Assembly: GCF_001651805.1 (NCBI RefSeq)
Contig: NZ_CP015839.1
Location: 1,116,001-1,180,000, forward strand
Origin: Marinobacterium aestuarii
Lineage (GTDB): Bacteria; Pseudomonadota; Gammaproteobacteria; Pseudomonadales; Balneatricaceae
Direction: 5' to 3'
DNA: 64,000 nt
Part shown: one piece after another, positions 32,152 to 41,121 of the stretch
Numbering within the stretch: position 1 is the first letter of the stretch
How the letters are laid out: every line of letters begins with the position of its first letter
Notes under the pieces: model-generated
Databases searched by the model: none
Told to the model about the DNA's origin: nothing
What the model saw: the letters and a program-made list of their open reading frames with translations, nothing else
Position numbers and translations under genes: made by a program

Positions 32152-32440
32152 TGGCTCTATAGGTCGCAATCAAACACAGGCGACTCAGATCCCTGTGTTT
32201 GATTCTGCTGTGCTTTTGGCTCACCTCTGTTATTCCCTCCCTGCTTGATACCCCCTCTGTTCATGGCCTCTCTTCATCGTCTAAATCTAAGCATCTGTGC
32301 TCGCGCCGAGGCACGATTCTGTTTGTGTACAATGGAGCCTGCAAACTGCACTTTTGGCTGTATAATAGGCGCCGCGCGGCATTCTATGGCCGCTGCATAC
32401 CGGCCTGATGGCAGAGTGAACGCTAACACACGAGGGTTTC
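32152..32440 (+). promoter_or_regulatory. lapA-pyrF intergenic region with hairpin and pyrF promoter
   Basis: 289 bp without a credible gene. A perfect 13-bp inverted repeat (32168-32180 with 32192-32204) lies just after lapA, but its T-rich segment comes late, so termination is uncertain. A perfect TATAAT at 32361-32366 is the likely pyrF -10; the -35 is weak. No fragment recognisable as lapB was seen. An ORF at 32199-32408 has no protein-like features. Confidence 0.55.
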
Positions 32441-33154
32441 ATGGCAACGGATTCAAAACAGGTACTGGTCGCGCTGGACTACCCCGATCAGGCCCAGGCC
32501 ATCGCAATGGCGCAACGACTCGATCCGGCGCAGTGTCGGCTCAAGGTGGGCAAGGAGCTGTTTACCCGCAGCGGGCCGGCAATTGTGGAAACACTGCAAG
32601 GCCGCGGTTTTGATGTGTTCCTCGACCTCAAGTTCCACGACATACCCAATACCACCGCCAAGGCGGTACGGGCCGCGGCCGAGCTTGGCGTCTGGATGGT
32701 GAATGTCCATGCGTCGGGCGGGCGCCGCATGATGGAAGCCGCGCGCAATGAGATCGACAGTGTTGCCGGCAGCAAGACGCTGCTGATTGCCGTTACCGTG
32801 CTGACCAGCATGGAGCGGCAGGATCTCTGCGATATCGGTATCGATATCGAGCCGCTTGAGCATGTAAAACGACTGGCTCAGCTCACCGAGCGCAGTGGTC
32901 TGGATGGCGTGGTCTGTTCGGCCCAGGAAGTGGGGCCGCTGCGCGGCTTGATCGGCGCCGATTTCAAGCTGGTAACACCAGGCATTCGCCCGGCCAATGC
33001 GGATGCCGGTGACCAGCGCCGCATCATGACGCCGGCGCAGGCGGTGCAGGCCGGCAGTGACTATCTCGTGATTGGGCGGCCTATAACCCAGGCGGCAGAT
33101 CCGCTGGCGGTGCTCGAAAGCATTCAGCAGGAGCTGGCTCAACTTCGCGGCTGA
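32441..33154 (+). CDS. pyrF: orotidine 5'-phosphate decarboxylase
   Basis: 237 residues. TIM barrel with the catalytic KxxDxKxxD-type segment in [12 protein letters not shown] and VALDYPD at the N-terminus; later VTPGIRP and IGRPIT bind the phosphate. Last step of UMP synthesis. It is separated from lapA by 289 bp and carries its own probable promoter. Confidence 0.97.
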   Translation: MATDSKQVLVALDYPDQAQAIAMAQRLDPAQCRLKVGKELFTRSGPAIVETLQGRGFDVFLDLKFHDIPNTTAKAVRAAAELGVWMVNVHASGGRRMMEAARNEIDSVAGSKTLLIAVTVLTSMERQDLCDIGIDIEPLEHVKRLAQLTERSGLDGVVCSAQEVGPLRGLIGADFKLVTPGIRPANADAGDQRRIMTPAQAVQAGSDYLVIGRPITQAADPLAVLESIQQELAQLRG

Positions 33155-33184
33155 GTGGCGCAAATTCGACCTCTGTGCTATCCC

Positions 33185-33221
33185 TATTTAACAGCCTAAC
33201 AGGTACGTTGGCTGTTAAATA
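33185..33221. promoter_or_regulatory. 12-bp perfect inverted repeat upstream of the ComEA-like gene
   Basis: TATTTAACAGCC (33185-33196) and GGCTGTTAAATA (33210-33221) are exact inverted copies 13 bases apart, ending 18 bases before the ATG and just before AAGGAGG. It may be an operator, or a hairpin that ends pyrF transcription and shapes the leader. There is no T tract, so a conventional terminator is unlikely. Confidence 0.6.
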
Positions 33222-33239
33222 AATAACAAGGAGGTTCAT

Positions 33240-33527
33240 ATGAACTCTCGAATATTGCGTGCCCTGCTGTTGACGTTCTGCCTCGCTTTTGTGCCTCTCT
33301 CTGTGGCTCAAGCGGATACTCTGGATATCAATACCGCCACTGCTGAGCAGTTATCCAGCGTGATGGTTGGCGTCGGACCTGCCAAGGCCCAGGCCATTGT
33401 GGATTATCGCGATAGCAAGGGTCCCTTTGGCAGTGTTGATGAACTCAGTGCAGTAAAGGGCATAGGCGCATCAACAGTAGATAAGAACCGGGAATTGATT
33501 AGCGTGACGTCGGCGCCTGCCAAGTAG
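33240..33527 (+). CDS. ComEA-like helix-hairpin-helix protein, exported
   Basis: 95 residues. Signal peptide MNSRILRALLLTFCLAFVPLSVAQA (cut near AQA-DT), followed by two HhH motifs, DINTATAEQLSSVMVGVGPAKAQ and ELSAVKGIGASTVDKN. Periplasmic ComEA proteins bind incoming DNA during natural transformation and act as a ratchet; small proteins of this type are also found in non-competent species. A consensus AAGGAGG precedes the ATG. No other competence gene is nearby. Confidence 0.9.
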   Translation: MNSRILRALLLTFCLAFVPLSVAQADTLDINTATAEQLSSVMVGVGPAKAQAIVDYRDSKGPFGSVDELSAVKGIGASTVDKNRELISVTSAPAK

Positions 33528-33548
33528 CGTTACCCCGGCTCGCAAATG

Positions 33549-33576
33549 AAACGGCACCTGCACAGGTGCCGTTTTT
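33549..33576 (+). terminator. Rho-independent terminator after the ComEA-like gene
   Basis: AACGGCACCTG, CA, CAGGTGCCGTTTTT: a long stem with T5. Array 3 begins three bases later. Confidence 0.92.
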
Positions 33577-33578
33577 AT

Positions 33579-33714
33579 GTACAGGGATGTATGTATCCCG
33601 CGGGCGCATGGATGCGCAGGAGTGGGGTTTACAGGGATGTATGTATCCTGCGGGCGCATGGCCGTTCCCTGAAAAGTGCTCCTGCATTTTCAGGATTTCC
33701 ACCATCCCTGGCGG
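33579..33714. repeat. GGA-loop hairpin array 3 (ComEA-like / AEC transporter junction)
   Basis: Plus-strand hairpins: TACAGGGATGTA (33580-33591 and 33630-33641) and GCGCATGGATGCGC (33604-33617). A further GCGCATGG is truncated at about 33654. Minus-strand hairpins: stem 33669-33679/33684-33693 with AGGA in the loop on minus, and 33699-33714 (CCGCCAGGGATGGTGG on minus, one mismatch). The order plus-type then minus-type matches array 2 and again lies between convergent genes. The first site matches the CsrA consensus at all 12 positions. Confidence 0.85.
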
Positions 33715-33745
33715 TCATGCGCAGAGGCGAAAGCAGGCGCGGTGG

Positions 33746-34639
33746 TTAGAGAATAAAGGCCAGCGTCAGCGGAATGATCACCAGACTGGCAATATTGCTC
33801 AGCAGTACAATGGATGCCACCTGCTGCGGCTCCTGGTTGTAACGCTCGGCCACCAGGTAGTTCAGCAGTGCCGGCGGCAGGGCGCCGAACAAAATCAGAT
33901 AGCGGAACTGGGTATCATCCAGCTGCATGACCTGCTGCGTTGCCAGTGCCATCAGAATCCCACTGAGCGGACACAGGATTGCGCCTATGACACCGCTGCG
34001 CCAGTTCGACAAATCAATACTCAGCATGCGTACGCCCAGCGAAAACAGCATCAGCGGGATGGCGATCTGCCCCAGCATGTCGATAAAGGTTTTCGCATAG
34101 ACGGGCAGTACCCAGCCTGCACTGCTGATCACCAGACCTGCGATGGCGGCGAGGATCATGGGAATACGCAGCATTGAAAGTGGATGCGTGCGGGGGTTGA
34201 GCATGTACATGCCGAGGGTGAAATGCAGGGTGTTTTCCACCAGAAAAAGCACCACAGCCGCGGGCAGGGCATAGTCACCAAAGGCCAGCACGGCCAGTGG
34301 AATCCCGAGATTGCCGCTGTTGTTGAACATCATGGGGGGTAAAAAGGTCTTGGGGTGAATGCCGATCAGGCGGCAAAACGGCGCCAGCAGGAGCCCGGAG
34401 CCAATGACCACGCAGACCGCTGCGATCGCCAGCGGCTGGTAGAGTGCCAGATCAAAGGACTGGTCCGCCATGACGGACAGTATCAGGGCCGGCGTGAAGA
34501 CATCCATGTTTACGCGGTTGGCCACCGACATGTCGGTGTGAATGCGGCGCGCATAGAAATAGCCCACGGTGACAATGGCGACGAGCGGGAAGACGACCTG
34601 GAAAATGCGTTCCAGTAGCAGGAGAGAAGCGTCGTCCAT
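33746..34639 (-). CDS. AEC family transporter
   Basis: 297 residues with about ten hydrophobic segments arranged as two five-helix halves, typical of auxin-efflux-carrier-like transporters. The conserved NSGNLGIPLAVLAFGDYA segment is the helix-break motif of the first half. Bacterial AEC members export or exchange small organic acids such as malate and malonate. Its substrate is unknown; the neighbouring organic-acid genes suggest a carboxylate, by inference only. It is convergent with the ComEA-like gene. Confidence 0.9.
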   Translation of the reverse strand: MDDASLLLLERIFQVVFPLVAIVTVGYFYARRIHTDMSVANRVNMDVFTPALILSVMADQSFDLALYQPLAIAAVCVVIGSGLLLAPFCRLIGIHPKTFLPPMMFNNSGNLGIPLAVLAFGDYALPAAVVLFLVENTLHFTLGMYMLNPRTHPLSMLRIPMILAAIAGLVISSAGWVLPVYAKTFIDMLGQIAIPLMLFSLGVRMLSIDLSNWRSGVIGAILCPLSGILMALATQQVMQLDDTQFRYLILFGALPPALLNYLVAERYNQEPQQVASIVLLSNIASLVIIPLTLAFIL

Positions 34640-34813
34640 TGATATTTTTCCCTGGGCAGTAAAAGCGGTGGCACCGGTCGACGCAGGTCGCTTCGGTATG
34701 AGGGGCAGGCGGCATCACATCAGGCGGTGCAGTAAACGCGATCTAGGCACGCCGTACCCGGGCTACAGATTGTAGCCTGAGTGCGACATGGTACTGTCCC
34801 TGTTTTGCCTGAA

Positions 34814-37687
34814 TCAAGCCTGTTGAATAGGCGGGGGTGTCTCTTGGGTTGCAGCCTGTGCCTGAGGCGCCCCGGCGCGGGAGCATTCATCCAGCAGGTA
34901 GACAATCGAGTGGTAATCAATACCGCTGTGATGCGTCAGGCCAATCTCGCAGGTACGGCTGGTGGATACGCCCTGTTGGCAGCCCTGTACGGCCTGGTTC
35001 AGGGTGCGCAGCGCTGAGGCATTCAGTGCCGGGGTGGTGAAGCCCTTGTCGCCGGCAAAGCCGCAGCAGCCTATGTTCTCCGGTATCACCAGTTTGGTGG
35101 TGCACTGGCCGACGATGCGTTTAAGCGCCTCGGTTTGCCCCATGCGGCTCGCACTGCAGGTGACGTGCAAGGCTACGGGCTCAGTGCGCGGCTGGAATTC
35201 AAGGCGCGGCAGCAGGAACTGGTCGATAAAGTCCACGCTGTCGAACAGGCGGATACGGCTGTCCAGCAACTCCTTCAGTCGCAGGCTGCAGGGGCTGGTG
35301 TCCGAATACACCGGCAGGGCGCCGTTTTCGCTGGCGGCGAGCAGCATGTCGGCGGTTTCGTCGCGTTTGAAGTCGGCGGCCTCGAACATGCCCTTGGACT
35401 GAAACGGCATGCCACAGCACTGTCCTTCCAGTTCCTGTGGATAAATCACCTCATATCCGGCTTTTTGTAGCAGGGCTTCGGTCACTTGGACCAAGGAGCG
35501 GTTGTCGGCGCTGCCCCGGGCGGGCCCCATGGTCCGGCTGGCACAGCTGGGCAGATAGACCACCCTGGGTCTGTCGCTGTCGGGCCTTGCTGTCTTGTTG
35601 TGAATTTTGGCGGCGGGTCTTGGCATGGCCTCGGTCCAGAGCGGAATGCGCTCGCCGCTGAGCTTGCGCAGATTGCCGGTGATGCTTTTCATGGCAGTGC
35701 TGCCGAGCAGGCCGTGGGCGCCATCGGCCAGGCGAAAGACGGCTTTGCTGGTGCGATTGAGGCCGCCGTAATGTTCGGCCAGCCACTGGGCGAGCCGGGT
35801 CTGGTTTTCGTTGTCGCGGCTGCGGATCGAACGGGTCAGGTCGCCGGTATTGATGCCCACCGGGCAGCTGGTGGAGCAAAGGCCGCAGCCTGCACAGGTA
35901 TCGGTGCCCTGGTAGCGATATTCCTCGCGCATGAGGGCGAGGCGCTCGGGGTCTTCGTTGCTGGCTTCCAGACGGGCTATTTCACGCCAGATAACGATGC
36001 GCTGGCGCGGCGTCAGGGTCAGGGCCCGGGACGGGCAGCTCGCTTCGCAAAAGCCGCATTCGATACATTTGTCGATAATTGCATCGGCTGCAGGCATGGG
36101 TTTAAGGTTGGCCAGATGTACCCGCGGATCACGGTTGAGCAGCACGCCAGGGTTCAGAATGTTGAGCGGGTCGAGCAGTTCCTTGAGTTGCCACATCAAC
36201 TGATAGGCATCCTTGCCCCATTCGAGCTCCACGTAGGGCGCCATGTTGCGTCCGGTGCCGTGTTCCGCCTTGAGCGAACCGTCGTAGCGCCCAACTACCA
36301 TCTGTGCCACATCATCCATCAGGCCTTCATAGCGCCTCAAGGCATCGTCAGTGTCAAAAGCCTGGGTGAAAACAAAGTGCAGATTGCCCTCCAGTGCATG
36401 GCCAAAAATCAGCGCATCGGTGTAATCCCATTTCTGGAAGATAAGGTGCAGGTCGGCTACTGCGTCTGCCAGGCGTTCTACCGGGAAGGCGACATCTTCA
36501 ATAATGACGGTCGTACCGGTTTCGCGTACCGCGCCCACGGCGGGGAAAAGCCCCTTGCGGATGGCCCAGTACTGGGCGCATTCGGCCGTCTCGGTGCTAA
36601 AGCGTGCTGGCTGTAGCGTGGGCAGGTGCTCGATGGCAGCACTAATGGCACTGACCTGTTGCGCCAGGGCATCGGTGCTGGCGGCGCGGGTTTCAACCAG
36701 CAGGGCGGTGACACCATCCGGTAGCTGCTTTATAAAGTCGGGCATGCCGGGTTTGTTCTCGACCGAGCGCAGACCGGCCCTGTCGATCAGCTCCACCGCC
36801 GCCACGGGCGTGGGCTTGAGCAAAGCCACGGCCTCACAGCAGCTGTGTAGCTGTTCGAAGAAAATCAGTGCCGAGGCTTTGTGGGGGTGATCATCGACGG
36901 TGTTATAGGTGATCTCGGCCATAAAACCCAGAGTGCCTTCGGAGCCGATCATCAGGTGCTGCAAGATTTCGATCGGGTCCTGGTATTCGGTGAGGGCATT
37001 GAGCGCGTAACCGGTGGTATTTTTAAGGCGATACTTGTGCGCAATGCGCCGGCGTAGCGTTGCGTTTTCCCGCGTCTGGCGAGCCAGGCCTGCGAGGGTT
37101 TCCAGCAGTATGCGGTGGCTTTTGCGAAAGGCCGTTACCGATTCGGGTCTTGCGGTGTCGAGCAGAGTGCCATCGGCCAGAATCAGGCGCATGCTGGCCA
37201 GGGTATTGAAGCTGTTCTGCGCCGTGCCGCAGCACATGCCACTGGCATTGTTGGCGGCGATGCCGCCGATCATGGCGCTGTTAATGGATGCAGGGTCAGG
37301 GCCTATCTTCTTGTTAAAGGGCGCCAGGTAGCGGTTGGCATGGCCACCGATAACCCCCGGTTGCAGGCTGATGGCCAGGGCATGATCGTGCAGCCGATGG
37401 CCCTTCCAGCCATCGCCAAGTTGTACCAGTACCGAGTCGGTAATGGCCTGGCCTGACAAACTGGTGCCCGCCGCTCTGAAGGTGAGGGGGATTTGCTGCG
37501 CGCCCGCCAGGCGTATCAGCTGGATAACCTCCTGTTCGGACTCAATCCGCACCACTATCTTGGGCTGCAGGCGATAGAAGCTTGCATCCGTGCCGTAGGC
37601 GAGGGTACGCAGCGGGTCTGTGATCAGTCGTGTCTGCGGGATAAAGGCTGCAACTTCCTGCAGGAATGCGGAGTAAGCCGGTTTCAT
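34814..37687 (-). CDS. FAD-binding/Fe-S D-2-hydroxyacid dehydrogenase (D-lactate dehydrogenase-like)
   Basis: 957 residues. FAD-binding PCMH domain (about 35-270; FRAAGTSLSGQAITD, GGIAANNASGMCCG) and FAD-oxidase C-terminal domain (about 275-520). Two [4Fe-4S] motifs follow, CIECGFCEASCP near 537 and CAGCGLCSTSCP near 596, then two CCG domains near 754 (CCGMPF) and 872 (CCGFAG). This architecture is that of quinone-linked Dld-II of Pseudomonas and of YdiJ, which oxidise D-lactate or D-2-hydroxyglutarate. It is the last gene downstream of the TRAP transporter genes (121-bp gap), so it probably oxidises what they import. Substrate is inferred. Confidence 0.88.
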   Translation of the reverse strand: MKPAYSAFLQEVAAFIPQTRLITDPLRTLAYGTDASFYRLQPKIVVRIESEQEVIQLIRLAGAQQIPLTFRAAGTSLSGQAITDSVLVQLGDGWKGHRLHDHALAISLQPGVIGGHANRYLAPFNKKIGPDPASINSAMIGGIAANNASGMCCGTAQNSFNTLASMRLILADGTLLDTARPESVTAFRKSHRILLETLAGLARQTRENATLRRRIAHKYRLKNTTGYALNALTEYQDPIEILQHLMIGSEGTLGFMAEITYNTVDDHPHKASALIFFEQLHSCCEAVALLKPTPVAAVELIDRAGLRSVENKPGMPDFIKQLPDGVTALLVETRAASTDALAQQVSAISAAIEHLPTLQPARFSTETAECAQYWAIRKGLFPAVGAVRETGTTVIIEDVAFPVERLADAVADLHLIFQKWDYTDALIFGHALEGNLHFVFTQAFDTDDALRRYEGLMDDVAQMVVGRYDGSLKAEHGTGRNMAPYVELEWGKDAYQLMWQLKELLDPLNILNPGVLLNRDPRVHLANLKPMPAADAIIDKCIECGFCEASCPSRALTLTPRQRIVIWREIARLEASNEDPERLALMREEYRYQGTDTCAGCGLCSTSCPVGINTGDLTRSIRSRDNENQTRLAQWLAEHYGGLNRTSKAVFRLADGAHGLLGSTAMKSITGNLRKLSGERIPLWTEAMPRPAAKIHNKTARPDSDRPRVVYLPSCASRTMGPARGSADNRSLVQVTEALLQKAGYEVIYPQELEGQCCGMPFQSKGMFEAADFKRDETADMLLAASENGALPVYSDTSPCSLRLKELLDSRIRLFDSVDFIDQFLLPRLEFQPRTEPVALHVTCSASRMGQTEALKRIVGQCTTKLVIPENIGCCGFAGDKGFTTPALNASALRTLNQAVQGCQQGVSTSRTCEIGLTHHSGIDYHSIVYLLDECSRAGAPQAQAATQETPPPIQQA

Positions 37688-37808
37688 CTGTTGATAGCCT
37701 CACCTGGGCGGCATGACCGCGCAGGACATTGTTCACAAGGGTGAAAAGATAAAAAGTTGTATCGCTACTCAGTTAAACGGGCAGCCGGGTCAGCCCGGAA
37801 TCTGCCTG

Positions 37809-39194
37809 TTAGCCGTAGGCATTGGCCGGCAGCCAGAGCACCAGCTGGGGCCAGAATACCAGGATCAGCAGGGCGATGAGCTGCAGGGCGATGAACGGCA
37901 TCACGCCGCGGTAGATATCGCCCAGGCGCACCTCGGGTGGACAGACGCCCTTGAGGTAAAACAGCGCAAAGCCCACCGGTGGCGTCAGGAAGGAGGTCTG
38001 CAATGTCATGGCGACCAGCATCACGAACCACACCAGCTCCGGGTTATCCACCACGCCGTAGCCATCGATCTCGATACCCAGCGCCGAGATCACCGGCGCC
38101 AGCAGCGGCAGGATGATCAGGGTGATCTCGATCCAGTCGAGGAAGAACCCGAGCAGGAAGATCACCCCCAGGATGAAGAAGATGATGCCGTAGGGACCAA
38201 AGGGCAGCCCGGTAAGGAAGGATTCGATCAGTTCGTCACCGCCGAGCTCGCGCAGCACCAGGGCAAAGCAGGTCGCTCCGATAAAGATGGCGAAGATATA
38301 GGCCGTGGTGTTGGTGGTGCCGCGCACCACATCGTGCAGCACCCTGAGGCTGAACTTGCGGTTGTACATCGCCAGCAGGGTGGCGCCGAGCGCACCTACG
38401 CCCGAGGCTTCGGTGGGGGTGGCGATGCCGCCAAAGATCGACCCCAGCACGACGAAAATCAGCAGCAGGGTCGGCAGCACCGCCCGCAGCACGTTGAGTA
38501 CGATGGGCCAGGTCACGGGCTTGGCATCCACCGGCACCGGCGCGGCGGCGGGTTTTACCAGGCCGTAGATCAGGATATAAACGATATAGAGCCCGCCGAG
38601 CATGAGCCCGGGGATCACGGCGCCCATGAACAGATCACCCACGGACAGCGCCAGCTGGTCGGCCATGATCACCAGCATGATGCTGGGCGGAATCAGAATG
38701 CCGAGGGTGCCGGCCGAGGCGATGGTGCCCAGTGCCAGTGGCATCGAATAACCCTGCTTGGTCATGGCCGGCAGTGACATCACCGCCAGCAGCACGACAG
38801 AGGCACCGATGATGCCGGTGGAGGCCGCGAGGATAATGCCGATGGCGGTGACGGTGATCGCCAGGCCGCCACGCACACGGCCGAACAGCTCCTGCATGGA
38901 GTGCATCAGGCGCTCGGCCACACCGGACTTGTCGAGCATGATGCCCATAAAGATAAACATCGGCAGCGCCACCAGGATCCAGTTGTCCATGATCTTGTAG
39001 AGCCTGTTCACCACCAGGCCCAGGGTCAGGTAGTCGAGCCCGGTAATCGTATCGAAATAGGTGTCGGCCAGCTGGCCGATAAAGGCGAACAGGATGCCCA
39101 GGCCACCCAGCACCCAGGCCACCGGAAAGCCGGTAAACAGCAGCGCGATAAAGGACAGAAACATCGCGATCACAAGAATTGCATTGATATCCAT
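37809..39194 (-). CDS. TRAP transporter large permease (DctM-like)
   Basis: 461 residues with about twelve hydrophobic segments. DctM signatures: FTGFPVAWVLGGLG at the N-terminus, LPMFIFMG, GASVVLLAVMSLPAM, GTLGILIPPSIMLVI and the C-terminal TPPVGFALFYLKG. It forms the ion-coupled translocation pathway with DctQ. A Pro/Ala-rich cytoplasmic loop lies near residues 225-240. It starts five bases before the end of dctQ's spacing and belongs to the dctPQM-dehydrogenase operon. Confidence 0.95.
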   Translation of the reverse strand: MDINAILVIAMFLSFIALLFTGFPVAWVLGGLGILFAFIGQLADTYFDTITGLDYLTLGLVVNRLYKIMDNWILVALPMFIFMGIMLDKSGVAERLMHSMQELFGRVRGGLAITVTAIGIILAASTGIIGASVVLLAVMSLPAMTKQGYSMPLALGTIASAGTLGILIPPSIMLVIMADQLALSVGDLFMGAVIPGLMLGGLYIVYILIYGLVKPAAAPVPVDAKPVTWPIVLNVLRAVLPTLLLIFVVLGSIFGGIATPTEASGVGALGATLLAMYNRKFSLRVLHDVVRGTTNTTAYIFAIFIGATCFALVLRELGGDELIESFLTGLPFGPYGIIFFILGVIFLLGFFLDWIEITLIILPLLAPVISALGIEIDGYGVVDNPELVWFVMLVAMTLQTSFLTPPVGFALFYLKGVCPPEVRLGDIYRGVMPFIALQLIALLILVFWPQLVLWLPANAYG

Positions 39195-39199
39195 GTTTC

Positions 39200-39730
39200 T
39201 TATTCTCCGCGCAGCAGCAAAACAGACTCACGAAAAAGGCGCGACAGTACCGCCAGGGCCAGCAACGCGAAACTGGCCGGAATCACGCCCTTGATCAGCC
39301 AACGCCAGGGCAGGCCCGAGGGCGCCGAGGAGCTTTCGTTGATGCGGTAGGAGTCGTACAGAAAATCCAGGCTGTGCAGAAAAATCACCGTAATAAAGGG
39401 CAACAACAGGCACAGAATGCCGAGGATCTCGACCAGGCGCTTGCTGCGGGTTTTGAAACGGCTGTGGAACAGATCCACGCGGATATGGGCATCGGTGGTC
39501 TGGGCGTAGGCCAGGCCAAACATCACGCCCAGGGCATAGAGGTGCCACTGCAGTTCTTCCAGCGCGATCAGGCCATGGGAAAAACCCTTGCGCAGCGTGA
39601 CCTGCAGGATAATTACCAGCACCAGCAGCACATAGCTCCAGCCAATGGCCAGGGTAAGGCGCTGAATCAGGCGGTCGATGCGATCCGCCAGGGGTACGGT
39701 GTCAGGAGAGGGGGGGTCTTTGTGAGTCAC
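39200..39730 (-). CDS. TRAP transporter small permease (DctQ-like)
   Basis: 176 residues with four predicted membrane helices (LAIGWSYVLLVLVIILQV, GVMFGLAYAQ, LCLLLPFITVIFLHSL, VIPASFALLALAVLSRL) and the family ALEELQWHLYALGVMFGLAY motif. It pairs with DctM. A strong terminator separates it from dctP upstream, so dctQM expression depends on read-through. Confidence 0.93.
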   Translation of the reverse strand: MTHKDPPSPDTVPLADRIDRLIQRLTLAIGWSYVLLVLVIILQVTLRKGFSHGLIALEELQWHLYALGVMFGLAYAQTTDAHIRVDLFHSRFKTRSKRLVEILGILCLLLPFITVIFLHSLDFLYDSYRINESSSAPSGLPWRWLIKGVIPASFALLALAVLSRLFRESVLLLRGE

Positions 39731-39770
39731 CGGGAACGACCTTCGAGTTCAGGATAAGGACGGGAGGCGT

Positions 39771-39798
39771 AAAAAAAGCCGGGGCATGACGCCCCGGC
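39771..39798 (-). terminator. terminator/attenuator between dctP and dctQ
   Basis: On the minus strand GCCGGGGC-GTCAT-GCCCCGGC is followed by T7. It lies between two genes of one transporter, which would lower DctQ/DctM relative to the binding protein, as is usual for TRAP and ABC systems. Confidence 0.9.
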
Positions 39799-39805
39799 GA
39801 AGGTG

Positions 39806-40894
39806 TTACTCGGTGCGGCTGCGCGGCAGGAAGGCGTTGGCTTCCCACAGGTCATAGCCTGCGCGGAAGGTGCTCAGGTCATCCCAGACTTTCTTGAAGA
39901 AAGGGTCTTCGGCGGATTTTTCCACGGCGACTTCATCCCAGGTGCTCTTGAAGGTATCCAGCATGGTCTGGTTCCAGTAACGGATATGCACGCCATCTTC
40001 CTTGGCCTTGGCCATCACCGGGAACTGCATGGCCTCGCCTTCGGCCACCGAGTTGGTCATGGATGCCATGCAGATGGTTTCAATCGTTGCCTGCTGGCCT
40101 TCGCTCATGCCGTTCCAGGCGTCCTTGTTGACCAGCAACTCGAAGATGGTGGCCTGCTGATGCCAGCCCGGGAAGTAGTTGTACTTGACGATCTTGCTCA
40201 GGCCCAGGCGCTGATCGATGGCCGGCTGGGAGAACTCGGTGGCGTCTATGGCGCCTTTCTCCAGTGCTCCGAAAATCTCGCCGCCCGGCAGCTGCACTGT
40301 ACCCACGCCGAGTTTTTCCATCACCGAGGCACCCAGGCCGAAGAAGCGCATGTTCAGGCCCTTCAGGTCTTCAGGCTTGTCGATCGGCTTGGCGAACCAG
40401 CCCGAGGTTTCCGGAGACAGGATGGCGCAGGGCAGTACCTTGACGTTAAATCCGGCGCTGTCGTACATCTCCTGGTACAGGCTCAGGCCGTTGCCGTAGT
40501 ACATCCAGGCCATGTATTCACCCGCCTCGGGGCCAAAGGGGACGGCGGAGAACAGGGCGGCGGCCGGAATTTTGCCCTGCCAGTAACCGGCGGTGGCATA
40601 GCCGGAGTTCACCTTGCCGGACGATACCGCATCGAGGATCTCCGGCGGGCTGACCAGTTTGCCGGGCTCATAGACCTTCATGCGGATGTTACCGTCGCTG
40701 ACCTTGTCAAGCCGATCTGCGACCCAGGTGATGGTGGTGCCCAGCGCCGGCAGATTGGTTGCAAAGGCGATGGGGGTTTTCAGCAGTATTTTTTCGGCTG
40801 CCAGTGCCCGGGGGCTGGCGACCATGAAGGCGCTGCCGGTGAAAATGGCGCTGATGACGGCAGCGGACATGAGGCTTTTGGAGAATTTCTTCAT
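39806..40894 (-). CDS. TRAP transporter substrate-binding protein (DctP/TakP-like)
   Basis: 362 residues. Signal peptide of about 33 residues ending ALAA before EKIL. The mature protein has TRAP features: GTVQLPGGEIFGALEKGAID and the ligand-binding arginine region in MRFFGLGASVMEK. The pattern PGGEIFGALEKGAIDATEFS resembles TakP-type proteins that bind 2-oxo or 2-hydroxy monocarboxylates such as pyruvate and lactate, rather than DctP for C4-dicarboxylates. A PdhR-like operator just upstream and the linked dehydrogenase support a pyruvate/lactate ligand. Ligand identity is inferred. Confidence 0.9.
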   Translation of the reverse strand: MKKFSKSLMSAAVISAIFTGSAFMVASPRALAAEKILLKTPIAFATNLPALGTTITWVADRLDKVSDGNIRMKVYEPGKLVSPPEILDAVSSGKVNSGYATAGYWQGKIPAAALFSAVPFGPEAGEYMAWMYYGNGLSLYQEMYDSAGFNVKVLPCAILSPETSGWFAKPIDKPEDLKGLNMRFFGLGASVMEKLGVGTVQLPGGEIFGALEKGAIDATEFSQPAIDQRLGLSKIVKYNYFPGWHQQATIFELLVNKDAWNGMSEGQQATIETICMASMTNSVAEGEAMQFPVMAKAKEDGVHIRYWNQTMLDTFKSTWDEVAVEKSAEDPFFKKVWDDLSTFRAGYDLWEANAFLPRSRTE

Positions 40895-40972
40895 GAAGTG
40901 TCCTCGGGGTGGAGCTGATTATTTTTGTTGGAATTCTGTGCTTTCGCATGCGACCGGATGGCCACTGTTTTT

Positions 40973-40987
40973 ATTGGTCTTACCAAT
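40973..40987. promoter_or_regulatory. PdhR-like operator upstream of dctP
   Basis: ATTGGTCTTACCAAT; with one flanking base it reads AATTGGTAAGACCAAT on the minus strand, 16 of 17 positions of the E. coli PdhR consensus AATTGGTAAGACCAATT. It lies about 20 bases downstream of the predicted dctP -10, so a bound repressor would block transcript initiation or elongation. Confidence 0.85.
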
Positions 40988-41006
40988 TTACCTCTCCAGT
41001 GTTGTT

Positions 41007-41036
41007 ACTGTATTTTTTCTGTACAACGCTTGTCAA
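41007..41036 (-). promoter_or_regulatory. sigma-70 promoter of the dctPQM operon
   Basis: Minus strand: TTGACA (41036-41031), 18-base spacer, TACAGT (41012-41007). The predicted start is near 41000, upstream of the PdhR-like operator. Confidence 0.65.
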
Positions 41037-41092
41037 CTTTTTCACCATTAAAACCAAAGCTCCCGTATTTGTTAGCGTTTCAGGGGAGGGTC

Positions 41093-41121
41093 TTGATATC
41101 AACGATCTGATAAGGTAGAAA
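41093..41121 (+). promoter_or_regulatory. probable pdhR promoter
   Basis: TTGATA (41093-41098), 17-base spacer, TAGAAA (41116-41121). The PdhR-like operator 41122-41136 abuts the -10, consistent with autorepression. Confidence 0.5.

Noticed and set aside
32199-32408. Possible lapB remnant or small gene between lapA and pyrF
   Set aside because: The translated peptide does not resemble TPR or rubredoxin-like LapB, and it overlaps the pyrF promoter.
34761-34777. GGCTACA-GAT-TGTAGCC hairpin as terminator of the AEC gene
   Set aside because: No T tract on either strand and it sits between two same-strand genes; left as an unexplained small hairpin.
37713-38777. 354-codon plus-strand open frame
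   Set aside because: It is antisense to dctM, with extreme Gln/His/Asp content and no hydrophobic core.
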